From: Aspidapion aeneum
Taxonomy: Eukaryota > Arthropoda > Insecta > Coleoptera > Brentidae
DNA length: 64,000 bases
NCBI GenBank assembly: GCA_963576565.1
Contig: OY755039.1
Span: forward strand, 141,615,369 to 141,679,368
Direction: 5' to 3'
Made by a program: the position numbers and the translations under genes. This document shows positions 36,776 to 48,149 of the stretch, in pieces. The first letter of the stretch is position 1. Every line of letters starts with the position of its first letter. The notes beneath the pieces were generated by a model that ran no database searches, had not been told where the DNA came from, and worked only from the letters and a program-made list of their open reading frames with translations.

Positions 36776-37351
36776 AGTATTCTCGTAACGAAAAACGCAT
36801 AGCGTTTTTAAGACGCTGACCGATTTATGACGTCAAATTCACTAAGCACCTGACCAAAAGTGCAAAAATGGTATTCACGTACGATTGCGCTGAGCATTTT
36901 TTTAAAACGGTAACCGAGTTTAAAAACACCTACCAATTGGCATCTGTTTCTGGAAATCGCTTGGCGTTTTTAAAAAATTCAAACCTATTAAAAAGTATTA
37001 TGTACACAGTTATTAATTTTTTTGGCCAATTTTGTATTTATAGTTGTTAAAGGAGGCCTTCAGCCTATACTTTAAGTATAATAAGGTACCAAAAAAGCTA
37101 CCTTTCTTATTCTTCAAGGTAGAAATGAAGGATTTAAGGAGTTTGCGAATAAAGATTTACTTTATTTCTCTCCCCTCTGGAATCTCTTTAAGTACTTAGA
37201 TAAATATATAATTAAAAATTGTTTATGGGCAGGTTTTCTACACTTTTATATGTAAAGGTACCCTACAGAGTAGGTAAACGAGCATTTGAGACTTATTGAA
37301 AACACCCCAATATAAGCGAGTGGTGGTCGTGCCAAAACTAAAAATTTAAAC
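36776..37351. other. Spacer, no gene
   Basis: The 60-codon frame at 36868-37050 lacks a recognisable domain. Nothing else seen. Confidence 0.35.
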
Positions 37352-37747
37352 TTTAAAAATTATTGCAGATTTTTAACTAAATCCTCTTTTAAAACTTTAT
37401 TTTATTGGTTACGATATGATGAAAATTTACGGTTTACGTCTATTTAACCTTTATTATCATATCATAGGAGTGTAGGGGTCACTACAATCATGTTAAGACA
37501 CCGCTAGCCCAACATTTCTCATTAAAATCATTTCTAACCATCACCTTCTATTAAAAATTATTGCAGATTTTTAACTAAATCCTCTTTTAAAACTTTATTT
37601 TATTGGTTACGATATGATAAAAATTTACGGTTTACGTTTTTTTAACGTTTATTATCATATCCTAGGAGTGTAGGGGTCATTACAATCATGTTAAGACACT
37701 GCTAGCCCAACATTTCTCATTAAAATCATTTCTAACCATCACCTTCT
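37352..37747. repeat. 198-bp tandem duplication
   Basis: Two adjacent copies (37352-37549 and 37550-37747) of a 198-bp segment containing ATTGCAGATTTTTAACTAAA and GGAGTGTAGGGGTCA, differing at only a few bases. Recent local duplication. Confidence 0.88.
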
Positions 37748-38530
37748 CTAGATTTTCGATCTTATCAATAAATAACAAAAATAACTAACTGGGGTAAAAA
37801 AAATCTCTAATGTATGCCACAAATGTCAAAAAACATGAACAAAAAGCGAGAATTTGAAGCATGCTTAGCGAGTTCCATCTTAAGGGCGCGTCTACCAACG
37901 GTCAGCGCAAATGCCATGCGAGAAGGGTGCTGTGCGTTTCGCTTAGCGTTTTCAAAACGTAACGTTTTTAAGACCACCTTCAACGCGACGGTTCACGAGT
38001 CCTTCGGGATCGTTCCCTTAAGATTGAAAGATCCAGGGACGAGAAACGCTTTCCAGAGAAAACAGGATATTGGCTTGGGTTAAAAATTGTTCTTATAATG
38101 ATTACTTTGGGTTCTGATTTACACAGATCAATAATAATAATTTACTTATCGTGTAACCGGCACTGCACTTTTTATAGAAACTACACCTATTTCCGCCCTG
38201 TTGACTCGGCTATCACCCTTTTCTCGTCCTCCGGCTTCTCTGGCCTGGGCCCCTTAAGGTGCTTAATTTACGATCCCCCAAAACCGAATGCCACGACCCC
38301 CAAAAAGCCACCGTCACCTTCTCTGTTCCGCTTCCACGTCCGTCCTTTTGCGTGACAGCTAACTTCCACGTCTTCGCAAAAGTTCAGCATGTCATTTTTT
38401 GACGTTTAACTGAAAAATCAATATTAAATATCAATGTTAAAATTTTGTTTTTTTAATTGAGACATTGTTTCTTAATTTTATTTAGTTTTTACTAAAATAT
38501 TGACAATAAATTCACAATTTACACCTCTGT
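37748..38530. other. GC-richer segment with unassigned frames
   Basis: Base composition from about 37890 to 38360 is visibly more GC-rich than its surroundings. Open frames at 37814-38083 and 38098-38355 span it; the second contains a Pro-rich DPPKPNATTPKKPPSPSLF segment. No family recognised. It may be an unrecognised exon or repeat. Confidence 0.3.
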
Positions 38531-38536
38531 GAACGG

Positions 38537-39514
38537 TATTTATAAATAAATAAATAAATAAAAACGACTTTTATTAATTCAGTGTGGCAAAGTCTAGCTA
38601 TTAGCTATTCTACTTAACCACTAGAAGACAAAAAAAGCATTGACAGCTGATCGAGCATATCAGCAAAAAAAATATAAACACAACATTATTCTTTTCAACA
38701 TAGTATTGATAAGGAGAAAAAAAAAACAGTGAGCATACAATATTTCACAAAAAATAGTCACATTTTTGGTTTGTAAACAGATATTTTTTACTTCTTTTTT
38801 AAACTTTATTATTGTTAGACTCTTCAATGCACTGGGCAACGAGTTGTATAACATTATAGCATTGTACACATAACTTCTTTTAAAAAGGGCAGTTCGATAT
38901 TTAGGATGTGATAATAGGTTATCATTTCTTAAACTACGTATACGATCATTTTGCCGTGTTATAAACTTAGCTTTAAGGGGGGTAGAATGGGTACTTTGTA
39001 AAAGCTGGTGGGTAAAATTAACCAAATGAAGTTTCATGCGCTTGTCCATTTTTAACCAGGAAAGCTCCTTTATTTTTTCAGAGACACGATCATACTTTTT
39101 AAGGTTGAAAATAAGTCTGCAGCAACTATTTTGGATTTTTTGTATTCGAGTTTTGCACGCTACATCTAGACATGTGCCATAGATAAAATCACAGTAGTTG
39201 AAATTCGATAAGACCAAACTTTCACATAAATCGCGTTTTAATGTTTTATTAAGAAAGTGTTTGTTTGAATAAAGAAGTTTAAGACTTAAAAATGATTTTT
39301 GTATTAACTTTTTAACATGTTCACGAAATCTCATTTCAGTATCTAAAATAATTCCAAGATTTCTGGCAGAATTGACGACATTTGGAGGAATATTATCAAT
39401 TTGCAAATTAAGCTGCTGTTTTAAAATAGTTACTTTATCCCTCGTCCCAAAAAAGAGGACATATGACTTACTGGCATTTAATTTTAGGTTATGTTCTAAT
39501 ATAATAATGTTCAT
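38537..39514 (-). pseudogene. LINE 3' fragment (Jockey/CR1-like RT C-terminus)
   Basis: 284 open codons (38660-39514) matching the part just downstream of the RT catalytic box: LKLNASKSYVLFFGTRD, NLGIILDTEMRFREHVKKL, SNFNYCDFIYGTCL, IQKIQNSCCRLIF and the C-terminal YNAIMLYNSLPSALKSL. The catalytic domain is absent, as expected of a 5'-truncated insertion. Downstream on the coding strand is a TATT-repeat tail near 38540-38562. Intact over its length, so relatively recent. Confidence 0.85.
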
Positions 39515-39524
39515 CCAGGGCTAT

Positions 39525-41027
39525 CAAAATGGACGGGCCACGATCCTCCACTTTGTTGACGTCACATCCGGGGCTGATTTTTTTTTTTGATGGTCACGTT
39601 ACGACACAGCTGATTGTCTTTAAAATTTTGAAGTTGGAATGACGGTTCATGGATATTTGATTTTTTGTTAAATAAAGCCGTTTTTGAGATTGCTTTTACT
39701 TTATTCTGGCAGAACAATTTTTTTAAAATGTATAGTAAGCCCTAATTTTTCATAGCCGCTTCATTAGCTCACACAAAAATTAAGTTTAAAGCAGAAGCGA
39801 ATGTGACAATCACATATGACAAAGTCAAATACATGTCAAATATAACAGTTGGCATGTGGTACATGGCGGGTAATTTGAATTCAAAATAAGGAATGCTAAA
39901 TCTTGAAGATTTTAACCTTTTAATCATGTTGCTTCCTTACAAACCTTTGGTGGAATATCGGGATGATGTCTGAGAATATTTCACTGAAATTTTGCGGAAA
40001 TCTGTAGTGCCATTTTGAAAATATCATAAAAAAACGTCTGACCTCCCATAAGACCCAATGTAAAATTCAGCCCCGGGAGAACAGCTGATTTTTTCAGGGT
40101 CGTGGCCTCTATTTTTGTGTTGGCCTTGGTTCATCGTATAACGCCCATAAATTCGAAAATATAGATACGAAACGTCACCTATTGATGACGTATTTATTGA
40201 ACCACATTGTTTCAAAACATATAGCACGAAAATTCGCCTCCGGTATTATAATACCCTGTTTCCACCAATGCATGCCCACCCCGATTCAAAAAACGCATCA
40301 GGTGACGCTGCATTTAAAACAGGTGACGCTGCATTTAAAACCGGTGCAAATCCATGGCCCATCACGTGATGCGTTTTTTTAATCGGGGTGGGCATGCATT
40401 GGTGGAAACAGGGTATAAGGTAACCATAGGTAACTGATAATGAATGTTTAAGCATGGCTATCACAAAACGGACGGGCCACGATCCTCCACTTTGTTGACG
40501 TCACATCCGGGGCTGATTTTTTTTTGAGGTTCACGTTACGACACAGCTGATTGTCTTTAAAATATTGAAGTTGGAATGACGGTTCATGAATATTTGATTT
40601 TTTTAAAAATAAAGCCGGTTTTGAGATTGTTTTTGCTATGATCTTTCAGAACAATTTTTTTAAAATCTATAGTAATCCTTAATTTTTCAGAGCCGCTTCA
40701 TTAGCTTACACAAAAATTAAGTTTAAAGCAGAAGCGAATGTGACAAACACAGATGACAAAGTCAAATACATGTTAAATATAACAGTTGGCATGTGGTACA
40801 TGGCGGGTAATTTGAATTCAAAATAAGGAATGCTAAATCTTGAAGATTTTAACCTATTAATCATGTTGCTTCCTTACAAAACTTAGGTGGAATATCGGGA
40901 TGGTGTCTGAGAATATTTCACTGAAATTTCGCGGAAATCTGTAGTGCCATTTTGAAAATATCATAAAAAAACATCTGATCTCCCATAAGACCCAATGTAA
41001 AATTCAGCCCCCGGAGAACAGCTGATT
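39525..41027 (+). repeat. Two direct copies of a ~555-bp segment
   Basis: 39525-40078 and 40461-41027 are near-identical direct repeats starting GGACGGGCCACGATCCTCCA and ending near CCGGAGAACAGCTGATTTT. The 380 bp between them hold MITE K3. Within each unit CCGGGGCTGA and TCAGCCCC are inverted near the ends. Could be two insertions of one element or a local duplication; no coding capacity. Confidence 0.78.
40252..40415. mobile_element. Palindromic MITE K3
   Basis: Complete copy with arms TACCCTGTTTCCACCAATGC / GCATTGGTGGAAACAGGGTA. The GGTGACGCTGCATTTAAAAC segment inside is duplicated in tandem. Flanked by TAA. Confidence 0.82.
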
Positions 41028-41547
41028 TTATTATTTTTCGGATTTAATTTTTATTTTATCATTCCATGTTAAATTTGAAATTTTGAAAGCAAATATCTTA
41101 AAAACTAATCGATGGATTTTTGAAATTTTTACACGGTTGTAAAGACATTCAAGAGGCCTTCAAAACAAGGTATCACTAGACCCACTTTTCCTATTCAAAA
41201 TATAGGGGTAAAGTATACCCCTCGAAGATGGTGAGTGCTACAAAAATTTCAAGATAGCCAAAAGGTGTCACCCTCGCAAACAAAATCGACGTGTCCGAGT
41301 GTTTCTCCAAATTCACACGAAAAATACCAAAAAACACGTCTGTTATCTTTTAGTTGGAACACCCTGTATAGTTAATGACCTTAATGTCGATGCCTTAAAG
41401 CGAAGTCGTTTGTTTTCCGCAAAATCTGGTCTAAAATTTCACATCCGGTGTTACCAGCCCTCTTTTAACTTTTAGTTCACAGGTTAGCGGGTTTTGCTGC
41501 GATCGATCAGGGTAAACCCTTGTCTCTATTCCTGTCCAATCACCTGC

Positions 41548-42048
41548 TAGAGGTGTTGAAAAAGTAACTATTGGTTACTCGAGTACTCGTTACTCGACAA
41601 ATAACGGAGTAACGAATACCGATCCGAAAATTAAATGATTACTTTCGTTACCTTGATTACTTTGATTCCCTCGATTATTTTAGTATTTGTCTCTATTTTT
41701 ATTTATTTTTAGATTTTATGTATTTCTTTGTATGTAAGGCATTAGATTTTTAAAACTAAATTGTACACAGGATAGTTTCTACGTAATTCTTACCTTTATT
41801 TTTTTAATTTTAACCCGCATTTTGAAAATTTCAATTGAATATTTCCATAATATCAACAACAAAAATATACCTACAAGTAAATGATCTTCGAATTAACGAC
41901 AGTCTGAGGATTTTGCACTAATTGTCTGATTAAATTGAATACAGTTACAGTAATCAAAGTAACGTTAGTAACAAATATATAAAATTACTTAGTAGTCGAG
42001 TAACGATTAGTAACGAGTATTCAAAAGAAACGAAAATCAACACATCTA
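41548..42048. mobile_element. hAT-type MITE with exact 8-bp duplication
   Basis: Ends TAGAGGTGTTGA and TCAACACATCTA are inverted, and flanks TCACCTGC (41540-41547 and 42049-42056) are identical. The inner arms carry AGTAAC/GTTACT-rich inverted sequence. Non-coding. Confidence 0.88.
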
Positions 42049-42881
42049 TCACCTGCTAAACTAGTTTTTCTTTTTCCAAGCAGGCTACCCTATGGTCAGT
42101 ATAGCTTTTTTCCATGTGGTATACCTACAACATTCCGCAGTCCCCTAGTAATAAAAATTAAGAGGCTCTTGCAAAAAAAACAACAGATGCTGCAGATGTT
42201 GCACAATTTTTTTTTGAAAACTAAAAAAAATATTTGGATATTTACGTGGCTTACCCCATTTTGTCATGTGTTAAAATTGGTTGTGAAACTCAATTTACTT
42301 TGACAAAAATTTTAATTTTTTGAGATATTGGCTGTTTTTTGAATTTTCTCAGACAAATGTAAATTTAATGTAATTTTATGGTTTATTTTTATCTCAGGTG
42401 ATGTAAACTAGAAATGTGTGTGTTTTACATACAATTTTTCCGCGCCTTCTAATGTGCCTGTCTGCAATTCTTGTATTTCAGAGGAGTCCGAAACCAGTAT
42501 AGGTTGCTTGATGGAACGGAAAACTGACTGTCCGATGTACTGTTATCGGTTGTCCGACCTGGAACGCAAAAAGGATTTTTCGTATCGTTTTATGACCGTC
42601 GCACGCGTTGATGGAACGAACTTATTAACATGCCTGCACGCTTGTAGCAGTCATTTTTAGAGGCCCTTTCCGACCACGGTCTTTAAATAAACCGGTTGTC
42701 TGGTAACTCGGTGTCAGGACGGCCGTGACGTCAGAGCTACGTCACAGTTTTCCTAGGAATCAGCAATCAAACGATGTTTATAGCGTAATTTCGTCTTTTG
42801 CCAGGAAATTTTGTACATTTTGGGTCTTGTCGTCTTGTACCTAGTGTTTATACCTGTTCCGTGCTTGCTATAAATGTATTA

Positions 42882-42995
42882 TACCCTGTTTCCACCAATG
42901 CATGCCCACCCCGATTCAAACAACGCACGTGATTTTAAATGCAGCATCGCCTGTTTTTTGAATCGGGGTGGGCATGCATTGGTGGAAACAGGGCA
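42882..42995. mobile_element. Palindromic MITE K4 inside B
   Basis: Arms as in K1; shorter centre. It occupies the same site as K1 in element A (flank TAAATGTATTA / CTATAAATGTATT). Confidence 0.8.
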
Positions 42996-43448
42996 TTTAA
43001 GACTAACTAAAGGGAATTTTAGAAAAAGATGGTTTGGTTTATATTGCAGGATTTTAGCACGAAAGCATCAGAATGAGTTCCCCGAACTTGGTTGTTATAC
43101 ATATGAAAATGAACAAATCAACATGCATTCATATGCCATGTCATCTTGGGTGCAAAGCCTTTCTTTTGGAGGTTTAACTGAGCCTTCACCACCATGGAAA
43201 GAAAATGTTAACAAAATGGACAAATGGTTCATAAAATTGCTTGGTGCCAATTTTAAATTTATTTAAACAAATATTGTGAAGCGATCCACTAATTTTATAT
43301 TCGAAAAAGTTTCTATTCCATATAAATGGGTAAATTTATTTGTATTAAGTATAAGAATCAAATTTATAAATACCAAAAAGCAAAATGAAGCCACAATGAA
43401 ACGAAAGCTTGATGATACAGAGACTGATGAGAGTCGAAAAACAGTAAA
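42996..43448 (+). pseudogene. C-terminal transposase-like fragment of element B
   Basis: Frame through FRKRWFGLYCRILARKHQNE, NMHSYAMSSWVQSLSFGGLT, VNKMDKWFIKLLGANFKFI, a stop at 43264-43266 where A has Lys, then in the same frame TNIVK and FEKVSIPYKWVN, and after a shift a Lys-rich NATMKRKLDDTETDE-like tail. A TATATTGCAG acceptor-like site precedes GATTTTAGC (about 43048). The GGLTEPS motif suggests a P/THAP9-like C-terminus, with low certainty. Copy A shows the same protein at 30221-30490. Confidence 0.5.
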
Positions 43449-44561
43449 AAAAGTTAAAGAAAATTATTTTGTAAATATTCTATAATTAGATAGGTTTAGT
43501 TTTTTGTTACTTGCAATATGATTTAAAAACAAAACTAATGAGGACCATTCTTAAATTATATACTGGGTGTTCCAAGTTAAAAGTTCACGATATTGCTAAC
43601 TTTGTTATTATTAAAAATAGTTTTTTGAAAAAACTCGAAAACTCAATCTTCCATTTTTTTTATTTGAGCATCTTAAAGAGCATTAAAAATTCTACTCGTT
43701 TGCCAATTTAAAGTTTTTTCTATCTTTAATAATAAAAAAGTTAGCAATGGTGGACACAACTTGGAACACCCTGTATAATGCTCAAGTAGGAAGAAGGAAT
43801 ATTAGCGTTACAGTCAAAGTATTTTTATTATAATTTTTCTTGAAATGCGTTAAGAAGGGGGGATGAATAATCCTTGTGTTATGTAATTTATGAATGTTCC
43901 CTTACTGCTATTGACTTAAAGTCATTTCAATTTCCTTTCTTTTAATTTTTTTAATAAAATTTCTCAAAAAAAAACTTATTTTAATTACCTCCTATCCACA
44001 AAAAAAAAATCAATATTGCAGTGTTCGGTGAAAAAAGTTAAATTAATATGAACAAGAGTGTTCAATTAACTTAGGAAAAGTATTTATAATCGCGTCGTGA
44101 ATCTGATATTTATAAAACTGTTGGAATTTTTATCATAAATTTTTAAATTATTTGATTTTTTAATAAATTTTGGTATTTTTACGGCATCTATCTTTATTTC
44201 TCTTATAATATAACGTATAGGTCTCTCTTTATTGATCGTGGAGCAGGCATATTGCCGCGTCATAGGCTGCCGAGTTCTTATTGGCTGGGAGTTACCAGAC
44301 AACCGGTTTATTTACGGACCGTGCTTTTCGAGCACAGATGTATTATAAGTACGTGGCCTGTGTGTTATTTTTTTTCCGACGCTTATGAATTAACAAGGAC
44401 GGAAGGTGCGTCTCTCTCTAAACAAGGCTAGAGTATAGAGGACCGATATTTTCTTCCTTTAATTTTGACTTAAATAAATTTGACTTTGATAAGTTTGTAG
44501 CATCTGATATATCATACATACAGGGAGGATCTTCAACATTATTTTTATTTATTTTTTTCAG

Positions 44562-44679
44562 AATTTAAGAAAATTATTAATGGCGTTTCTGGAACATTCA
44601 AATCTGGCGAACTAACTGGAATTATGGGCCCCTCGGGGGCTGGAAAAACGTCTTTACTCAATATTTTGACAGGATATCA
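44562..44679 (+). CDS. ABCG-family transporter exon (Walker A)
   Basis: A 118-bp internal exon of an ABCG half-transporter, an ATP-driven membrane exporter whose cytosolic nucleotide-binding domain precedes the membrane segments. It is bounded by a pyrimidine tract and TTTTTTCAG acceptor (AG at 44560-44561) and a GTAAGT donor (from 44680). It carries two bases, 38 whole codons and two bases, reading [20 protein letters not shown] followed by the Walker A segment [17 protein letters not shown]. The Lys-Thr of GAGKT binds ATP phosphates. Spacing and wording fit the ABCG1/ABCG4-like group of insects. No other exon of the gene was found, so flanking introns probably exceed the window or are full of transposons. 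Confidence 0.92.
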
Positions 44680-44894
44680 GTAAGTAATATATGGTGTAAT
44701 TTAAATGATGCACTAAACATTTAGGGATGACTAGAAAGGTCAAAAGTAGACACAACGTTTTTGGTCAAAAGTTGTTAGTTTCAGTTATAGCATTTGTCAA
44801 GTTTATAGGATGGGGGTGAATTTTAAAAATGACTAATTTGACAGGTTCAAATAAATTTTTGATTCATTATGATCCGAAAGATATTCTATGACTT
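44680..44894 (+). other. Start of the intron after the ABCG exon
   Basis: Intronic sequence beginning GTAAGTAATATATGG. No branch or regulatory signal identifiable. Transposon P2 begins at 44895. Confidence 0.6.
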
Positions 44895-45816
44895 CCCACA
44901 TAGCACAAAAATTACATCAACGTTAAATTAACGTGAACAGAAATAACAAAGTTTTTTTTTACTTGAAAACAACCTCATACCATGTAATATTTATCTTGTT
45001 AAATCTACATACTTAAAGATAACTTAAAAACAAGGAGAAATCAAGCTATAAAAATGTACTTTTTGCTGAAGTTTCTGGTGCTGTGTATATAACGTGTTTT
45101 TTACCCTCGCTATTTTCATGTACCAAATTCACACTTGAAAAGTCCTCCACAACATGTTCTAAAACGCCACTAGATTAAGACTTCTCAAACCTACTAACTT
45201 TTCGCGTCTTTTTGGTCACGTTTTTTTAATAATATTTTTTTTATCTTAAAAGAGACGCGAAAGGAAGTTATAAAAGTTCACTAGTTTAAGACTACAACAC
45301 TTCAAGACAATTTTAAAGATGGCGCTCATGGCAAGACAAAATTTTTTAACAGCAAACACTTTCACAGAATATTAATATGTCTTTATCAGGTTAATAACAG
45401 ATGCGTCGTGATCGTGAAGGATCAGGGATCAGTTCCTTAAAAGGTTTTTGGAGTTTAGAGGCCAAAGCACTACCTGATAGATTTCGTCAAAGTAAAAAAT
45501 CCCGACAAAAGGAAAATATTCAGTAGAAAAGCCATGCAAGTCGCGATTTAAAATTCGTGTAGAAAAGGCGTGAATCTAATGTGATTTTAACGTAAAAATC
45601 ACTTGAAACTAACGTAAAAACATTGCTGTTTTAATTTTATAATGGCGTTATTACAACGCAGTTTTTAGCAACGTTATTTTTTATAACGTTAATGAATGAC
45701 TTATTAAGCTTGTTTTCATATATGAAATAAACGCTTTTTTTTAGCAGCTTTTAAAATCAACGTTTTTTTTTCTCACGCCTTTTTTACGTGTTAAATACGT
45801 GATTGTGCTATGTGGG
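44895..45816 (+). mobile_element. Element P2 (CACATAGCAC family)
   Basis: Ends CCCACATAGCACAAAAATTA and GATTGTGCTATGTGGG. The body is colinear with P3 and with the uninterrupted parts of P1. It preserves empty sites for insertions found in P1 (for example GAGTTTAGAGGCCAAAGC). Non-coding; superfamily unknown. Confidence 0.82.
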
Positions 45817-46510
45817 TTTTTTCTAAAAAATTATCTCAACCCATCTGAAGAAAAATAAAAAAATTTAATGTATAAAAATCGACTAGAAGATTAGGAAACA
45901 TTAGGCATTTTTCCGAAATAATAGCGCCAAAGAAAAAAATGTGTAGAGAAGAAAAAATTTGCGCTGCAGACGTAAATGTTAAAAAAAATAAATCTACATT
46001 TGGGAAAGAATGGCGCCGCATGCAAAAATTTAAACAAAATTAATGATTTTCAGAAAAACTGGCGCCAATATTAAAAAAATACCGGAAAGTTGACAACAAT
46101 TGCGCTGAAGGCAAATACTGCAGAAAATAATTTGTAGAGAAAACGAAAAAACAATTTGTGATCAATTTATTAATTCATAAAAAAAATACACGAAATGATA
46201 AAATTTTTGGTTAGTTTTGAAAGCATAAGCGCCGCAATTTGAGATTTCTATAAATTATAGATTCATTAGTCTTTGAAATTATGCTAATTTCGTTTGCAAG
46301 AAGGTTGATTTTTAGTCGGGAGGGGGGGCTAAGGCCCCTAGCCCTTCTCGTTAATACGGCCCTACAAAGAAACCTAAAAAAACGTTGACGTCACATAGCT
46401 TTATATTTTTTAATAAAAACTACGTTACTCCAACTGCTGTCGTTTTTGAGATAAATGTAATTATTAATGAACGTGAAATTTTGTACCCGTGAATTTAAAA
46501 ATCGAACAAT
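45817..46510. other. Spacer, no gene
   Basis: AT-rich, with recurrent GGCGCC/GCGCTG-type words (AATGGCGCCGCA, ACTGGCGCCAATA) every 50-70 bases, perhaps an old short tandem repeat. No frame with a domain. Confidence 0.35.
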
Positions 46511-47380
46511 TTTTCGTGGCTAATCGGGTAAAAAGATGTTTTTGTTTCTCTCCTATTTTTCTTTGCAATCGATCTTTTCATTGATCATTGATGTATAGCA
46601 GTTTATTTTCGCCTGCTCTTGTTCTATAGTTTCTCCCGTATTTCGGTAGATGGCGCTTCTTGCGAGGTTTTTCTTAGGGTCACTGCATCCTGGAAGCCTG
46701 GCGGTCACTGCATCCTGGAAGCCTGGCGTCTCCAGGGGTAGCGACACCAAACATAACCTCATTTACGAAAAACGCAAATCTGACACTGTCAGGAGCGTAG
46801 CTTTTTTTATGTTCAAAAAAATGAAATGGTTTACAAATGTTACATGAAGAACTGTCCGTCACACCCGGTATATAAATTTGACTGTCCAAATAAACAAACC
46901 TAATAAAACTAAGTTTTTTATGATTTCAATATTTATTAGGACCCTGTGTTAGGACCCACACAGCGCAAGAAACCAAAATATAGTTTTGTATCATTTAATA
47001 AATTTTTTATGCTCTCTAGGGAATAAATGTGTACGTTTAATCTCTTTTAATGGGCTAAGGTAGTGTTTCTTGTCCCATTAATGCAAAATATAGGTTTTTG
47101 GATTATTTTATTTTATCATAATACAAAAAACAAAAAGGAATCAAGATATATACACGATAACGAATATTTTGTTGCTTCCAGCTTGCCGTAAGCAAATATA
47201 ATGGTCAACATACAGGGACTCTAGCTTACTGTACTTTGCTGATGGCTTGGTTCGTTTCGATTGTTATTTGTGTCCTTCGGCATAGAATATTGCTTCCATA
47301 TAAACGAAGCATTTAACTTTCTAGACTTCTCCAGGATGTAAACCAGGAATATCTTTTCGGTGAAATTTTCGAAATTCTGT

Positions 47381-47566
47381 TTATTGCATCATTTTCGGTA
47401 CTGAAAGCTTTCTTTCTTCGGTGGCCTTTTCCATGCCCATCTCAAAGTAAAAATATGCTTTATTTTTTGATCCCTTGTTTGTTCCATCTTCGAGAAATGT
47501 AATTCGAACTTTTTCTCGACTAAACTTATTTAGTTTGTTATGAAATAAATATGATTTTTTCCACAT
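47381..47566 (-). pseudogene. Unassigned frame conserved in Z and X
   Basis: Minus-strand 61-codon frame (MWKKSYLFHNKLNKFSREKV through EERKLSVPKMMQ). The homologous segment of X (about 57540-57690, plus strand) retains most of the nucleotide pattern but has stops, so the segment may be a decayed coding part of this family. No domain identified. Confidence 0.35.
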
Positions 47567-48149
47567 TGTTTGTTAGCATCTGACTGACTTTTGACAACTA
47601 TCACTGCCCACTGTTTTATTATATACGGGGGGTTGACATGCTAAAACTACAGTACGGTAAGTGGTTTAATACCTATTTATTTAGTTTATGATTATTATTA
47701 TTTTTAGTATATAAAAATAAACCTTGGCATTAAAGTCCCTTTTAGTCACTTAGAAAATTATAGCCCTCCTTCCGGTCGGACATGAAAATTCCCGCCGTGG
47801 GATTAAAACTAAACACTGTACGCCCCAGGTTTATAATATAGCTACTATTATTTTTATTAGTGTTCAAAAAAAAGCGGGCGGCGAAGAAAAGCTCGAAAGT
47901 ACAAAAAGTCGAAAATACAAAAGGTCGAAAATACAAAAGATTGAAAAACAAAAGGTCCAAACAAAGATCGAAAGTAGCTACACTGTAATGATTGCAAAAC
48001 AAAGTAGAAGTAAGAGACACACAGGTACACACACACAGTCATAGAAAAGTTTCAAAATCAATCAAATCAAAATCCAATAAAAACTCAAGGTCTAAGAATT
48101 TTTATTTACCTCCTCTAGGTATTTTTTTGAGTAGTAACACGAAGGGTCG

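Larger units (their letters stand above)
42675..44323 (+). mobile_element. DNA transposon B (CACGGTC family)
   Basis: Inverted ends CACGGTCTTTAAATAAACCG and CGGTTTATTTACGGACCGTG. Flanks CTTTCCGAC and CTTTTCGAG (42666-42674 and 44324-44332) match at seven of nine positions, like the 9-bp flanks of A. Order, inverted relative to A: left end, K4 MITE, transposase-like frame, inverted CAGGGTGTTCCAAG segment (about 43563-43775), right end. At 1.65 kb it lacks most of a transposase gene and is presumably non-autonomous. Confidence 0.82.

Noticed and set aside
39525..41027. LTR retrotransposon
   Set aside because: No TG..CA ends, primer-binding site, polypurine tract or gag/pol sequence between the direct repeats.
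47857..48042. Membrane-protein-like frames rich in Phe, Ser and Thr (also at 56741-57244 and 58561-58967)
   Set aside because: They coincide with the 16-bp TACTTTCGACCTTTTG repeats and occur in parallel in several phases; artefacts.
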